Positions 9,770 through 18,241 of a stretch of DNA of 41,110 nt are shown in pieces. Where the stretch lies: the NCBI RefSeq assembly GCF_900166595.1, contig NZ_LT745762.1, positions 277,130 through 318,239 on the forward strand, written 5' to 3'. The notes under the pieces are model-generated. The model ran no database searches. It was not told where the DNA came from and saw only the letters and a program-made list of their open reading frames with translations. The number at the start of each line of letters is the position of its first letter. The first letter of the stretch is position 1. A program made the position numbers and the translations under genes. The stretch comes from Virgibacillus dokdonensis. GTDB taxonomy: Bacteria; Bacillota; Bacilli; Bacillales; Amphibacillaceae.

Positions 9770-10699
9770 TTAGTAAAGGATATCTACTTTATCGTTAATT
9801 TTTTGTTTTTTAGGTAATACCCTGCTTCTTTCATTCCTTTCTAAAAACATTTTGAGATCTATTAAGTTATGTTGTTGAATAGATGGATGATTTACATCTA
9901 ATGTATGACCACCAAACAATAAGGTATCAGCGTTTGTTTTGCTAATTAATTTTTTGGTTGAAGAAAGATATTTCTTTATATCTACACCAGGGATTAATGT
10001 AGCAGCCAAGATTGGGCCATGGTAAATAAGATCACCTACAAATAATTGATTTAATTCTTTGTCATATAAAGAGATAGAATCATTGCTATGTCCCGGTGTA
10101 AAAATAATTTCTAGCTGTCTATTTCCAAGATCAATGAAAGTACCTTCTTTTAAAATTTCTTTAAATTTTATCTTAGGAGGAGCAAATCCTTCTAATTGTC
10201 CCACAAATGAATATTTACGAGGTATTAAAGTATCTTCTTTTACTATTTGTTTTTCTATTTGGTTCTCTGTTAATTTAATGTCACTAAATTTTTCATGGTT
10301 TCCCACATGATCATAGTGAAAATGCGAATTCATTACAGTTATAGGTAGCGATGTTAAGCTTTCTACTACAGGTTTAATATTCCGAATCCCTGGCCCAGTA
10401 TCTAATAGTAACGCTTGCTTGTCTCCTAATATTAAATAGTTAACATTGCTTTGATAATACCTAGGCTCACCAATGGCAATCGTTTTTCCATCTATATAAT
10501 TGATTGTATAATAATCGTTAAACCATTTTACATGATCATCTAATTTTATTTCTTCTTTTTTAATTAATCCAAAAGGTTTTACACCGCAAAGAAGAGAAAA
10601 CATTAACTGAGGGAATTTATGCCTATTCATGACTAAAAATCCACCAAAAAGTAGTGAAGGAATAAATATTCTTTTTTTGTTTTTTCTATTTTTCATCAT
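9770..10699 (-). CDS. Metallo-beta-lactamase-fold hydrolase, membrane-anchored
   Basis: A 309-aa MBL-superfamily enzyme with an N-terminal basic stretch and one hydrophobic segment (about residues 11-24, IFIPSLLFGGFLVM), probably a signal anchor. The zinc-binding motif SHFHYDHVGNH gives His126, His128, Asp130 and His131. FTPGHSNDSISLY supplies the next histidine, VGDLIYHG an aspartate and FGGHT the last histidine, so the metal site looks complete. The substrate is unknown; the group includes lactonases, thioesterases and true lactamases. I chose the ATG at 10699 because AAAGGAG stands just before it; a longer frame would overlap the upstream gene. It lies 35 bases after the tetR-like gene on the same strand and is probably its main target. 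Confidence 0.8.
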   Translation of the reverse strand: MMKNRKNKKRIFIPSLLFGGFLVMNRHKFPQLMFSLLCGVKPFGLIKKEEIKLDDHVKWFNDYYTINYIDGKTIAIGEPRYYQSNVNYLILGDKQALLLDTGPGIRNIKPVVESLTSLPITVMNSHFHYDHVGNHEKFSDIKLTENQIEKQIVKEDTLIPRKYSFVGQLEGFAPPKIKFKEILKEGTFIDLGNRQLEIIFTPGHSNDSISLYDKELNQLFVGDLIYHGPILAATLIPGVDIKKYLSSTKKLISKTNADTLLFGGHTLDVNHPSIQQHNLIDLKMFLERNERSRVLPKKQKINDKVDILY

Positions 10700-10734
10700 T
10701 GAATTACTCCTTTTGTTGTAGATTTTAATAGAGG

Positions 10735-11319
10735 TTATTTTTGAATTCCTTTCCAAAACACCTCCCAAATATTATTCATTCTAATATAAAAATCTTGTTT
10801 GGAAAAATTTTCTAAATAGAAGAAGCTACCGTCAAGCAAAGAAAAGAATGTATCTATTATTTTATTTGTTTCAATAAATTGTCGATCTGGGGTTTCCTCA
10901 AGAAATGAACATAATATAACTTCAATATTGTTGGTTAGTGTTTGCATTTTTTTTTGAGTTATAGGATTGATGCTTTCAGGTGGTGAAAGGCTATACTTTT
11001 TCATAAAGAGTCCTATATGCTTATTCTCATAAAAAAAAATGTTAGTCCCAACTAAAAGTTCATAGAGTTGTTCTTTTGTAGATGATTTCTGAATAGTAGA
11101 TATACGGTCGGTTAGATGTTCAATATAATCTGTGATTACTTTTTCAAATATGCTTTCAAACAGTACTTTTTTGTTAGCAAAATGAGCATAAATTGCAGGC
11201 GCTTTTATGGATACTTCTGAAGCAATGTCTTTTAGGGAAGTTTGTTCATAACCTTTAGTAGAAAATAATATTAGACCATTCTCCAGAATTTTCTTTTTTG
11301 TTTGTTCCCCTTTACTCAC
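10735..11319 (-). CDS. TetR/AcrR-family transcriptional regulator
   Basis: A 194-aa one-domain repressor. Residues 1-50 hold the TetR helix-turn-helix (TKKKILENGLILFSTKGYEQTSLKDIASEVSIKAPAIYAHFANKK read in pieces), and the rest is a variable helical ligand-binding domain. It starts with GTG behind GGGGGG. Directly upstream lie a good promoter and a 28-bp perfect palindrome that overlaps its -10 box, so it very likely represses itself and the downstream MBL-fold hydrolase. The ligand is unknown; a compound degraded by the hydrolase is a reasonable guess. Confidence 0.88.
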   Translation of the reverse strand: MSKGEQTKKKILENGLILFSTKGYEQTSLKDIASEVSIKAPAIYAHFANKKVLFESIFEKVITDYIEHLTDRISTIQKSSTKEQLYELLVGTNIFFYENKHIGLFMKKYSLSPPESINPITQKKMQTLTNNIEVILCSFLEETPDRQFIETNKIIDTFFSLLDGSFFYLENFSKQDFYIRMNNIWEVFWKGIQK

Positions 11320-11338
11320 TTATAAGCCCCCCAAAAAA

Positions 11339-11366
11339 ATAATTTAATTAACGTTAATTAAATTAT
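11339..11366. promoter_or_regulatory. 28-bp perfect palindrome, likely TetR operator
   Basis: Every one of 14 base pairs about the central C-G (11352/11353) is complementary; the core is TTAATTAACGTTAATTAA. It lies 20 bases upstream of the regulator's GTG and overlaps the -10 box of its promoter, the usual place for an autoregulatory TetR-family operator. Confidence 0.8.
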
Positions 11367-11389
11367 AAAGGAGGCTGTTTTTTTTGCAA
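11362..11389 (-). promoter_or_regulatory. Promoter of the tetR-like/MBL operon
   Basis: On the minus strand TTGCAA (11389-11384), a 16-base spacer, then TATAAT (11367-11362). The -10 box runs into the palindrome at 11339-11366. The -35 end touches the family-1 repeat that starts at 11389. Confidence 0.6.
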
Positions 11390-11482
11390 CTATAGAAAAT
11401 TATAAAGGTTTTCAGGGTTTATATTAAAAGCAAAAAACTATGGCTTTCGCCATAAGACTTGGCGACAAGCTAAGTTTTTCTA
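11389..11482 (+). repeat. Family-1 dispersed repeat, near full length
   Basis: Runs ACTATAGAAAATTATAAAGG, GGGTTTATATTAAAAGC, GGCTTTCGCCATAAGACTTG, GCGACAAGCTAAGTTTTTCTA. It begins at the -35 box of the tetR-like promoter and fills much of the gap to the amidase gene. Between it and 11711 there is only AT-rich DNA without recognisable sites. Confidence 0.75.
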
Positions 11483-11711
11483 ACAATTAATTTTTTTAGA
11501 AACTGTGAAATATGAAAGTGAGTAATATTCTTTTTAATATATGATACAACTATGATTGAATAATTATGGTAGTCTGATACGTTGCTTTCATAAACTATAT
11601 ATAAGAATCTCGGGTTTAAAGTTAATAAACAACAAAGTTCTAATTATTTAATCTATGATATGTTTCTAGATTAGATAAAATTTTAGGAGCAGAGGGAAAG
11701 GAATATAGTTT

Positions 11712-12422
11712 ATGAAGCGAAAGCAAATAATCATGTTAATTATATTATCTCTGTTATTCATTTTATTAGCAGCATGTGGAGATAATGACTCTGCGGAAGG
11801 CAAGACGAAGACAGTAGGTGAAACAGAACAAGAAACCTTAAATGCTACAACGGATTCAGGAGAATTGAGCGGGCATACAGTAATGATTGACCCTGGACAT
11901 GGGGGAAGAGATCCTGGTTCAATTGGAATTAATGACATATATGAAAAAGATTTAGTTACAAATACAACAAAACCGATAGAAAAAGCGTTACGTGAAGCTG
12001 GAGCTAATGTTATAATGACTAGGAAAGAAGATGCAAAAATACCGTTAAAAGAAAGAAGAAGCATGAGTAATGAAGCAATGCCGGACGCTTTTATCAGTAT
12101 TCATTACAATTCATTTGAGGATTCTAGCGTAGGTGGCTTTCATACGTATTATTATTCTCAGGAAAAAGAATATCGATTGGCACAGAGCATCCATCAGTCC
12201 CTGGGTAATTCCATCTCATTAAAGGATAGAGGGATACTAGAAGATAGCTATGCTGTATTAAGAAACAATGAAGTACCAGCAATTCTTTTAGAACTAGGTT
12301 TTATGAGTAACCCCGAAGAATTAGCAGTTATTCAGTCTGATGAATACAGTCAAACGGTGGCAGAAGCAATTGTACGTGGGTTAAAGAATTACTTTGAAAC
12401 AAATGAAAATGTTTCAAGCTAG
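11712..12422 (+). CDS. N-acetylmuramoyl-L-alanine amidase (amidase_3), lipoprotein
   Basis: Zinc-dependent cell-wall hydrolase that cuts the bond between muramic acid and the peptide stem, anchored outside the membrane. The 236-aa protein has a lipoprotein signal (MKRKQIIMLIILSLLFILLAAC, lipobox LAAC, Cys22) and a 30-residue polar linker. The amidase_3 domain (about 54-230) follows. Its zinc ligands are visible: His in IDPGHGG, Glu in YEKDL and His in ISIHYNS, with the catalytic Glu in LLELGFMSN. Domain and length fit a CwlC/CwlM-type catalytic module without cell-wall-binding repeats. Followed after 21 bases by a second lipoprotein peptidoglycan enzyme with which it is probably co-transcribed. 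Confidence 0.9.
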   Translation: MKRKQIIMLIILSLLFILLAACGDNDSAEGKTKTVGETEQETLNATTDSGELSGHTVMIDPGHGGRDPGSIGINDIYEKDLVTNTTKPIEKALREAGANVIMTRKEDAKIPLKERRSMSNEAMPDAFISIHYNSFEDSSVGGFHTYYYSQEKEYRLAQSIHQSLGNSISLKDRGILEDSYAVLRNNEVPAILLELGFMSNPEELAVIQSDEYSQTVAEAIVRGLKNYFETNENVSS

Positions 12423-12443
12423 TGTTGTGAAGGAGAGGAAAGC

Positions 12444-13460
12444 ATGAAACGGAAACATATTATCAGCTTTATCGTTTTATTATTCGTATTAGTATTTACA
12501 TCAGCATGTGGAAATGACGATAAAGAACAACAAGCAGATAAGCAGTCCAAAGCCGAGGATAACACAGAAAATACAATGGAGGAATTACAACTTCCTGAAG
12601 CGGCTTTGCAAAAATTAGATAGCGGAGAAGATGTTAAGGCATTACAGCTTGCTTTAAAAGAAATTGGCTATGATATAAAAGATAATGGTGATTTTGATGC
12701 AGCTACAGTATGGGCAATTACTGATTTACAAATGCAGAAAGATTTACCTTTGACTGGTATATATGAAGAAGAAACAGCAGAGGTAGTTAAGCAATTGGTT
12801 GAAGATGGAAGTCATGATTTTGAACCTGGAAAAAAACTACCTGCAAAAGCAGAGCCTGCTACAACAGATAGCGGCACTAATGTAATTGCAAATCCGTATG
12901 AACAATTGGTGTTAGTAAATAAGGAAAATGCATTACCAGCAGATTATACACCTGTTGATTTAGTGGTACCCGACATAAATTATCCTTTTACAGAAGATTT
13001 ACCGAAAAAGAAAGTGCGTAAAATTGCAGCTACAGCAATTGAAGATTTGTTTGCCGCTGCAGATAAGGCGGGGCTAGAGTTGTTTGCTCAATCTGGGTAT
13101 CGTTCTTATGATCGCCAAGAAACAGTATTTGCATCTAATGTCCAATCGTTAGGAGAAGAACAAGCTAACCAAGTAAGTGCTCGACCAGGTGAAAGTGAGC
13201 ATCAGACAGGTTTAACGATGGATGTGACGAGTAGAGATATGGGTTTCCAATTAAATGAGGACTTTGCTAATACAGATGAAGGTAAATGGTTAGCGGAAAA
13301 TGCCGCTGAATATGGTTTTATTATTCGCTTTCCTAAAGGAAAAGAAGAGATTACGCAATATCAATATGAGCCATGGCATATTCGTTATGTAGGTAAGAAG
13401 GCTGCTAAAGAAATAACAGAGAATGAATTAACATTAGAAGAATATTTGACAGCAGAATAA
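12444..13460 (+). CDS. D-alanyl-D-alanine carboxypeptidase (VanY/PeptidaseM15B), lipoprotein with PG-binding domain
   Basis: Trims peptidoglycan stem peptides outside the cell. The 338-aa protein has a lipoprotein signal ending FTSAC (Cys22). A peptidoglycan-binding-1 domain follows (about 53-115: SGEDVKALQLALKEIGY, FDAATVWAITDLQ). The VanY domain (about 165-330) has the zinc motifs SEHQTGLTMDV and EPWHIRYVG and the signature SGYRSYDRQ. GAGAGG stands before the ATG. It and the upstream amidase share a nearly identical signal start (MKRKxII), which suggests a common leader. Together they would cleave both ends of the stem peptide, a set suited to wall turnover or muropeptide recycling. Confidence 0.9.
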   Translation: MKRKHIISFIVLLFVLVFTSACGNDDKEQQADKQSKAEDNTENTMEELQLPEAALQKLDSGEDVKALQLALKEIGYDIKDNGDFDAATVWAITDLQMQKDLPLTGIYEEETAEVVKQLVEDGSHDFEPGKKLPAKAEPATTDSGTNVIANPYEQLVLVNKENALPADYTPVDLVVPDINYPFTEDLPKKKVRKIAATAIEDLFAAADKAGLELFAQSGYRSYDRQETVFASNVQSLGEEQANQVSARPGESEHQTGLTMDVTSRDMGFQLNEDFANTDEGKWLAENAAEYGFIIRFPKGKEEITQYQYEPWHIRYVGKKAAKEITENELTLEEYLTAE

Positions 13461-13471
13461 CGATAGTGAAT

Positions 13472-13506
13472 ACAGCTTGTAGGTAATTTACAGGCTGTTT
13501 CTTTGT
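13472..13506 (+). terminator. Terminator of the amidase-VanY operon
   Basis: ACAGCTTGTA pairs with TTACAGGCTGT around GGTAAT, followed by TTTCTTTG. Starts 12 bases after the stop codon. Confidence 0.75.
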
Positions 13507-13546
13507 ATTATAGGAAAGCCTAAGTATAAGCCTTTGTTTTTCTAAG
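13506..13546 (+). repeat. Family-1 dispersed repeat, internally deleted
   Basis: ATTATAGGAAAGCCTAAGTA joined to TAAGCCTTTGTTTTTCTAAG: the two ends of the family-1 consensus with the middle missing. Confidence 0.5.
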
Positions 13547-13601
13547 GAAATACAAAATTATAAAATTAGAGGCTTGTGTATTGTTTAACAACATTACCGA
13601 A

Positions 13602-13806
13602 TAAGCCATGTCCGTCTCCGTTGCTCAGCAACTAAGCGACTTCACGAAGTCACCTTACGAGAAGTCATTATCGATTCGTCTCTAAGAGGAAAGCCGACTA
13701 AAAACGTGCTTGCCGCCTGAAGCCGGCATACTCCCTGTCGTAGTGGCTTGATTCCTAAATCTTTAGTTGATTCGTTTCACCCGCTCCGTTGCTAAATGGG
13801 CGCCCC
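13602..13806 (+). repeat. Family-2 dispersed repeat with extra segment
   Basis: Matches the copy at 6246-6400 in order (GCCATGTCCGTCTCC, CAGCAACTAAGCGACTTCACG, AGTCATTATCGATTCG, AGTTGATTCGTTTC, GTTGCTAAATGGGCGCC). About 65 bases around 13683-13748 are absent from the first copy. Non-coding. Confidence 0.75.
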
Positions 13807-13820
13807 GAGATTTTTATTCC

Positions 13821-13913
13821 ACTATAGGAAAGTATAAAGTTTAAAGGTTTATCGTACAAGAAAAACGACAGCGTTTTTTTGTCATAAGACTTGGCGACAA
13901 GCCAGTTCTTCTA
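13821..13913 (+). repeat. Family-1 dispersed repeat, full length
   Basis: ACTATAGGAAAGTATAAAG, TTAAAGGTTTATCGTACAAG, AAAAACGACAGCG and GACTTGGCGACAAGCCAGTT. Sits directly after the family-2 copy, as at 6246-6606, so the two families occur in tandem twice. The remaining 13914-14197 shows only a doubtful 71-codon frame. Confidence 0.8.
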
Positions 13914-14197
13914 ATGTGCATAATGTTAATCTACTCGCTTGCTAACATAAGCAAAAAATTGACGACTCTATGAAAGAATCGTCAAGCATTCTATATAAAA
14001 AGGGGAAAAGCGAGATCAAGGTTTTTTGTGTGCTCATTTTAGAACGAACTTTTCATGGATATCGTACTAAATGGGAATATAAGTTTTCATATTTTGAACA
14101 GTTGTCTATGGTGAGAAATGGAAGTGTTAAACCTGCGATCTCTCTTCTTACTAGAAAGTATAATAGATCAACGTATCATAGTTAGCTCATTTATCCA

Positions 14198-14929
14198 TCA
14201 AAATTGCTTCTTTTCTGCTTCAAATGCAGGAATTAAATAGAAACTCGCAAAATACCTATCGGAAAAAAAGGAAATATAGACGTCTTCGTCCGCTAGCGTA
14301 TATATTTTTTCTGTTCTTTTATCGATTAATTTTTTTTCACTTACTTTCACATTAAAATAATTAGCTAATTTTGTAGTAGTTTGATCATGATCAGTCATAG
14401 ATAAGGATTTGTTATTACTTGGGCTCACTCGATACTCATAGATTTTATTCGTTTGGGTGTCCATTGATATATTTATTTCTACACCATTAGTGGAAAAGAA
14501 AGCTTCCCAGATCGTTACTGTGTGCTGGGGATGTTGTGTATTTAAAAATGTTTTGATATTGGAATTAATGATCGTGAATTCAGGTTGCATATCAATTTGT
14601 GGAAACAACCCTTTGTTTTGCAGTTCTTTGATTTCATTAATTCCCTTAGAAAGGTATTCAGCTCTTTTCGTCTCATCATTACTTTTTTCAATGATGGCAA
14701 TGTTTTCATTTCCGTCATAATGATTAACGATTAATTTTAACTTTTCTTCAATGGATGTCGTTTGATTATCATTCACTTGTTTTTCTTCTGTTTGGAAATT
14801 TGATACAAAAATATGATTCAACAAACGCTCCTCTTGAACATTTTTTAAAATAAATGGTAAGAAAGCGATGCTAACCCCTATAATAGCTAAAAGAACGTTG
14901 GTAAGGTGTATTTTATTCTTTTTCATCAT
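14198..14929 (-). CDS. Membrane-anchored exported protein of a two-component operon, unknown function
   Basis: A 243-aa protein, not recognised. Residues about 8-28 (LTNVLLAIIGVSIAFLPFIL) form one hydrophobic segment after a short basic start; the rest is polar and would lie outside the membrane. ISMDTQTNKIYEYRV faintly recalls PepSY-type repeats, but I do not claim that family. Its tandem ATGs overlap the stop codon of the sensor kinase gene (ATGATGA), so it is translationally coupled and third in the operon. By analogy with YycH/YycI or PepSY proteins next to other kinases, it may modulate the kinase from outside; that is inference. Confidence 0.7.
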   Translation of the reverse strand: MMKKNKIHLTNVLLAIIGVSIAFLPFILKNVQEERLLNHIFVSNFQTEEKQVNDNQTTSIEEKLKLIVNHYDGNENIAIIEKSNDETKRAEYLSKGINEIKELQNKGLFPQIDMQPEFTIINSNIKTFLNTQHPQHTVTIWEAFFSTNGVEINISMDTQTNKIYEYRVSPSNNKSLSMTDHDQTTTKLANYFNVKVSEKKLIDKRTEKIYTLADEDVYISFFSDRYFASFYLIPAFEAEKKQF

Positions 14930-16371
14930 CGCTTCACACCTTTAATCATTACTGTCACACAAGTACCTTCGCCAAACTCACTGTCAAATGTCAGTTCAGC
15001 TTTGTGTAAATGGATAATCTCACTGCAAATAGCAAGTCCTAGACCCACACTTCCTTGTACCCTTGCTCTTGATTTATCAACCATATAAAAAGCGTCGGTA
15101 ATTTTAGCCATTTCATCTGTTTGAATACCTTTTCCATTATCACAAATACGGATGTGATAGTCGTTTTGGTGGATAAAGCCATGGAGCATAATTTCTCCAT
15201 GATCATGATCGATTGCTTTTCTTGCATTATCGAGTAAATTGGTACAAACGGTTCGCATTAAATCGGGCTCAATAGGTATCATAGCTTCTTCTGCTTCCAC
15301 ATGAAAATCCATATTTTCTTTTTCAAAAATAGGTTCCATGTACTGTTGCAAGGGGCTGAAAAAGGCAGTTGCTTTTATGGGTTTTGTTTCAATATCTCGT
15401 TTTTTTAATACCAACAAATCGAGTAATTTCATTGTTAACTCCTCAATTCGCTTTCCTTCTTGAAAAATATAATTCGCTGCCATAAATGTTTGTTCTGAAT
15501 CTAACTTTTTAGAGCGAAGCATATCTGCATAACCTATCATGGTAGTAAGTGGTGTTTTTAATTCATGACTAATACTCCCAATAAATGTTTCTTGTCTTTG
15601 ATTGGCTTCTTTTAACTGAGAAATCATTTCTTCAATATGTTCAGCCATAAAATTAAAATTGCGGGATAATTCCTCAACCTCAACATAGCTGCTAACACTC
15701 GTTCGTTCTTCAAAATTTCCTTTAGTAATCTGTTTCGTTGCTTTCGATAATTTATAGATCGGTTTTGTCAGTAGCCATGCAGTGACTAGCATGACGATTG
15801 CACCTATTCCAATCATCAGCAGCGTAATATACATATACATTGTCCATTGGTCATTTTTACTCGCAAAAATATCGGATATTTCTCGAAAGTTTTCAATGTA
15901 GAATAAATCTTCATGTAATTGCAGTGGTGTCATAGCGTGAAGAAAATATTTCCCATTAACATTTTTTACTTGGTAGCCTTTAGATTGATTCGATACTTGT
16001 GTAACGGCATCGTTACTTAAATCTTCATTAAAATTATCGTATACGACATGTCCGTCCTGGTTACTAATACGAAAAGTAAGTTCTCCACCAGATTCATAAA
16101 TGGTTAAGGAGGAGGCAACGGTTATGAGTAGCTCTTCATTGGATATTGATTCCTTGTTTTTTTCATCAGCGAAGTAAAAATCCGATACGGAAGCCTCTCG
16201 TAGTTCTTTTTGTAGCGAGTATCTTAAAATATCATTTTCCTCAAATACAGAAGTGGCTTCGCGCTTGATAGAATCTTGAAAAGCGGAGTCAATTAATATA
16301 TAACTTCCAATGCTGAAGCAGGAGACAGATACGATCATCGTGGAATAAAATATTTTCCAGAATAACTTCAT
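14926..16371 (-). CDS. Two-component sensor histidine kinase
   Basis: A 481-aa membrane kinase. A first membrane segment (about 8-28), an extracellular sensor region (about 30-175) of no recognised family and a second span (about 178-202) come first. A HAMP linker (TKPIYKLSKATKQITKGNF) follows. The HisKA box is SISHELKTPLTTMIGY with the phosphorylated His269. The ATPase domain has the N box NLLDNARKAI and the G boxes DNGKGI and GLGLAIC. It starts one base after the response regulator's stop codon, using GGAGG inside that gene's end, and overlaps the next gene by 4 bases. The stimulus is unknown; a long sensor loop suggests an extracellular or envelope signal. Confidence 0.92.
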   Translation of the reverse strand: MKLFWKIFYSTMIVSVSCFSIGSYILIDSAFQDSIKREATSVFEENDILRYSLQKELREASVSDFYFADEKNKESISNEELLITVASSLTIYESGGELTFRISNQDGHVVYDNFNEDLSNDAVTQVSNQSKGYQVKNVNGKYFLHAMTPLQLHEDLFYIENFREISDIFASKNDQWTMYMYITLLMIGIGAIVMLVTAWLLTKPIYKLSKATKQITKGNFEERTSVSSYVEVEELSRNFNFMAEHIEEMISQLKEANQRQETFIGSISHELKTPLTTMIGYADMLRSKKLDSEQTFMAANYIFQEGKRIEELTMKLLDLLVLKKRDIETKPIKATAFFSPLQQYMEPIFEKENMDFHVEAEEAMIPIEPDLMRTVCTNLLDNARKAIDHDHGEIMLHGFIHQNDYHIRICDNGKGIQTDEMAKITDAFYMVDKSRARVQGSVGLGLAICSEIIHLHKAELTFDSEFGEGTCVTVMIKGVKR

Positions 16372-16372
16372 G

Positions 16373-17026
16373 CTATACCTCCAGTCTATAGCCCACCTTA
16401 TAGACTGCTACGATTTTATCCTTTAAACCAAGCTTTTGTCGCATACGTTGTACGTGCAGGTCAATCGTCCTGCTTTCGCCGACAAAATCTTCTCCCCATA
16501 CTTTCATAGAGATGTTACTCCGAAATAGAGCAATATTTTTATTGTTGATAAATAATAATAATAAGTCGTACTCTTTCGCTGTTAGATTAACAGTTTTTCC
16601 TGATTTGGTTACGACTCTGGAAAGCGTATCTATTTTTATATCAAACAATTCTATAAATTGTTTGTTTTTATCATATCTGCGTAAAACAGTTTCCACTCGG
16701 GCTAGTAATTCTACGATTTCAAAAGGTTTCGTTAGGTAGTCTTCCGCTCCAAGCTTTAACCCTTTTACTTTATCCGTTACATCTGATTTGGCAGTTAAAA
16801 ATATGACTGGTATATCGTAAGGCTGGATATATTCTAGTAAATCATAGCCATTAATTTTGGGGAGCATAATATCTAAAATTGCTAAATCAAAATGATTTGC
16901 TTCAATCATATCAGCAGCTTGTTCTCCATCATAGGCACAGAAACATTCATATCCTGCATCTCCGAGACTCATTTTTATTAAGTCAGATATTGGTTTTTCA
17001 TCTTCAACGATTAGTATTCGAACCAT
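16373..17026 (-). CDS. OmpR/PhoB-family response regulator
   Basis: Partner of the downstream kinase. Residues 1-120 are the receiver domain with the acidic pair in VEDE, the phospho-acceptor Asp52 (AILDIMLP) and the conserved Lys in LTKPFE. Residues about 130-217 are a winged helix (LTAKEYDLLLLF, SRTIDLHVQRMRQKLG, VYKVGYRLEV) that binds DNA. I chose the ATG at 17026 because GGGAGG lies 8 bases before it; a frame starting 24 bases earlier would include that site. First gene of a three-gene operon, all tightly coupled. Confidence 0.93.
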   Translation of the reverse strand: MVRILIVEDEKPISDLIKMSLGDAGYECFCAYDGEQAADMIEANHFDLAILDIMLPKINGYDLLEYIQPYDIPVIFLTAKSDVTDKVKGLKLGAEDYLTKPFEIVELLARVETVLRRYDKNKQFIELFDIKIDTLSRVVTKSGKTVNLTAKEYDLLLLFINNKNIALFRSNISMKVWGEDFVGESRTIDLHVQRMRQKLGLKDKIVAVYKVGYRLEV

Positions 17027-17169
17027 TGGGCAAACCTCCCTCTCTTTCATTATAAATTATCTGTGTAACAATGTTGTATCATATCTATCTGGTATATATA
17101 TCCTTTCGAAATCTATAGGTTATAATAGGCTGTTAGCAAGCTATTGTATCGTTCTACCTAAGGAATAAA

Positions 17170-17218
17170 GAAAGCTACGACATGTCACCAAGTCTTTATG
17201 GTGATAGCCGTAGCTTTT
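17170..17218 (-). terminator. Terminator of tenA
   Basis: AAAGCTACG pairs with CGTAGCTTT with an inner stem TCACCA/TGGTGA. It lies downstream of tenA on its strand and upstream of the response regulator gene. It can form on either strand. Confidence 0.65.
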
Positions 17219-17365
17219 AAATGATGAGCTTTACATTTTTAGGGCGGTTTTTTATGAAGTTAAAAATCTGTAGATCATGCCGCCTGATATTGGTCCAAAA
17301 TAATTATTGCTTTTTTAGTTTATTGCTTTTAATAGTCATTTCAACGGATAAAGATTTGCAAAGAA

Positions 17366-18061
17366 TTATAAGTTTTGGGCAGCAACAGGGACAGGCCACA
17401 TGGCTTGATGTTCTGCCATGTCCCAGAACATATATTCAAAATAGCTCGTTTTCACAACGATATCTTCCAAGATGGTTAACTCGTGTTCTGGTTTATCTTC
17501 CGCAATTGTATTAATTAAATCAATGCAATCGTTAGCCAGTGCTGTAAAATCTTCGGAGGAATACATTTGTACCCAATTGCCATAAAATTCATGTTCCAAG
17601 GCGTTTGGCCAGGCTGCCAATGCTTTGCCAATGTAATTATAACTCCAAGCACAAGCGAGTACGGCGGCGACTGTATTTTCTATGCCACCTTGTTGTGCCA
17701 CATTTAGCATATAACTTGTGTATGCAGTCGTTGTTGCCGCCGCTTCTGTTTCTTCTAATTCATCAGCAGTTATGCCAAACTTGCTTGCATAGTTACGATG
17801 TAAATCCATTTCCATATGCAAGGTTCCATGAAGTAAATTGGCAAACGTTGTCATTGTTGATAAATCATGTGCTTTCGCGCTTCCTAGTGCAAACAAGCGA
17901 GAATATTCTATTAAATAAACATAGTCTTGCTTCATCCAGTGCTTGAACTTTTCCTTATCAAGCCAACCTTCTCCTAACCCTTTTACAAACGGATGCTCCA
18001 AATAGGATTTCCAAATTGGCTCTACCTTTTTCCATAAACGATCTGTAAATAGTTGTTGCAT
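17366..18061 (-). CDS. tenA: Aminopyrimidine aminohydrolase / thiaminase II
   Basis: Salvages degraded thiamine by hydrolysing amino-HMP derivatives to HMP, the pyrimidine precursor of thiamine, in the cytoplasm. The 231-aa all-helical protein has the usual length. The catalytic cysteine sits in VLACAWSYNYIG (Cys137). Further motifs are HWMKQDYVYL, which carries the pyrimidine-binding Asp46, and VVKTSYFEYMFWDMAEH, which carries the conserved glutamate. GAGGAG precedes the ATG. It stands alone behind a TPP riboswitch with its own terminator, so it is shut off when thiamine pyrophosphate is plentiful. No thiD, thiE or transporter gene is adjacent, unlike the B. subtilis tenA-tenI-thiO operon. 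Confidence 0.93.
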   Translation of the reverse strand: MQQLFTDRLWKKVEPIWKSYLEHPFVKGLGEGWLDKEKFKHWMKQDYVYLIEYSRLFALGSAKAHDLSTMTTFANLLHGTLHMEMDLHRNYASKFGITADELEETEAAATTTAYTSYMLNVAQQGGIENTVAAVLACAWSYNYIGKALAAWPNALEHEFYGNWVQMYSSEDFTALANDCIDLINTIAEDKPEHELTILEDIVVKTSYFEYMFWDMAEHQAMWPVPVAAQNL

Positions 18062-18176
18062 AATACTATATTCTCCTCTCGATAATTGAAATTATTTTAA
18101 TGCTAGAGAAGATGTGGAAACAACAAACCTTTGTAGTTCAGGATAAGACGTACTTGCATCTGGAGAAAATAATAAT

Positions 18177-18205
18177 CCCCATTCTACGATGTAAATAGAA
18201 TGGGG
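18177..18205 (-). terminator. Regulatory terminator of the TPP riboswitch
   Basis: On the minus strand CCCCATTCTA pairs with TAGAATGGGG, followed by ATTATTATTTT. Upstream TCACTTCCCC shares the CCCC of this stem and is complementary to GGGAAGTGA at the 3' end of the aptamer, giving a mutually exclusive antiterminator. Confidence 0.85.
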
Positions 18206-18241
18206 AAGTGATTGCCTGATTATTACTATTCATGCAAGTTG

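Noticed and set aside
13970..14185. 71-codon plus-strand frame after the repeats
   Set aside because: No ribosome binding site, no domain, and an unusual composition; could be chance.
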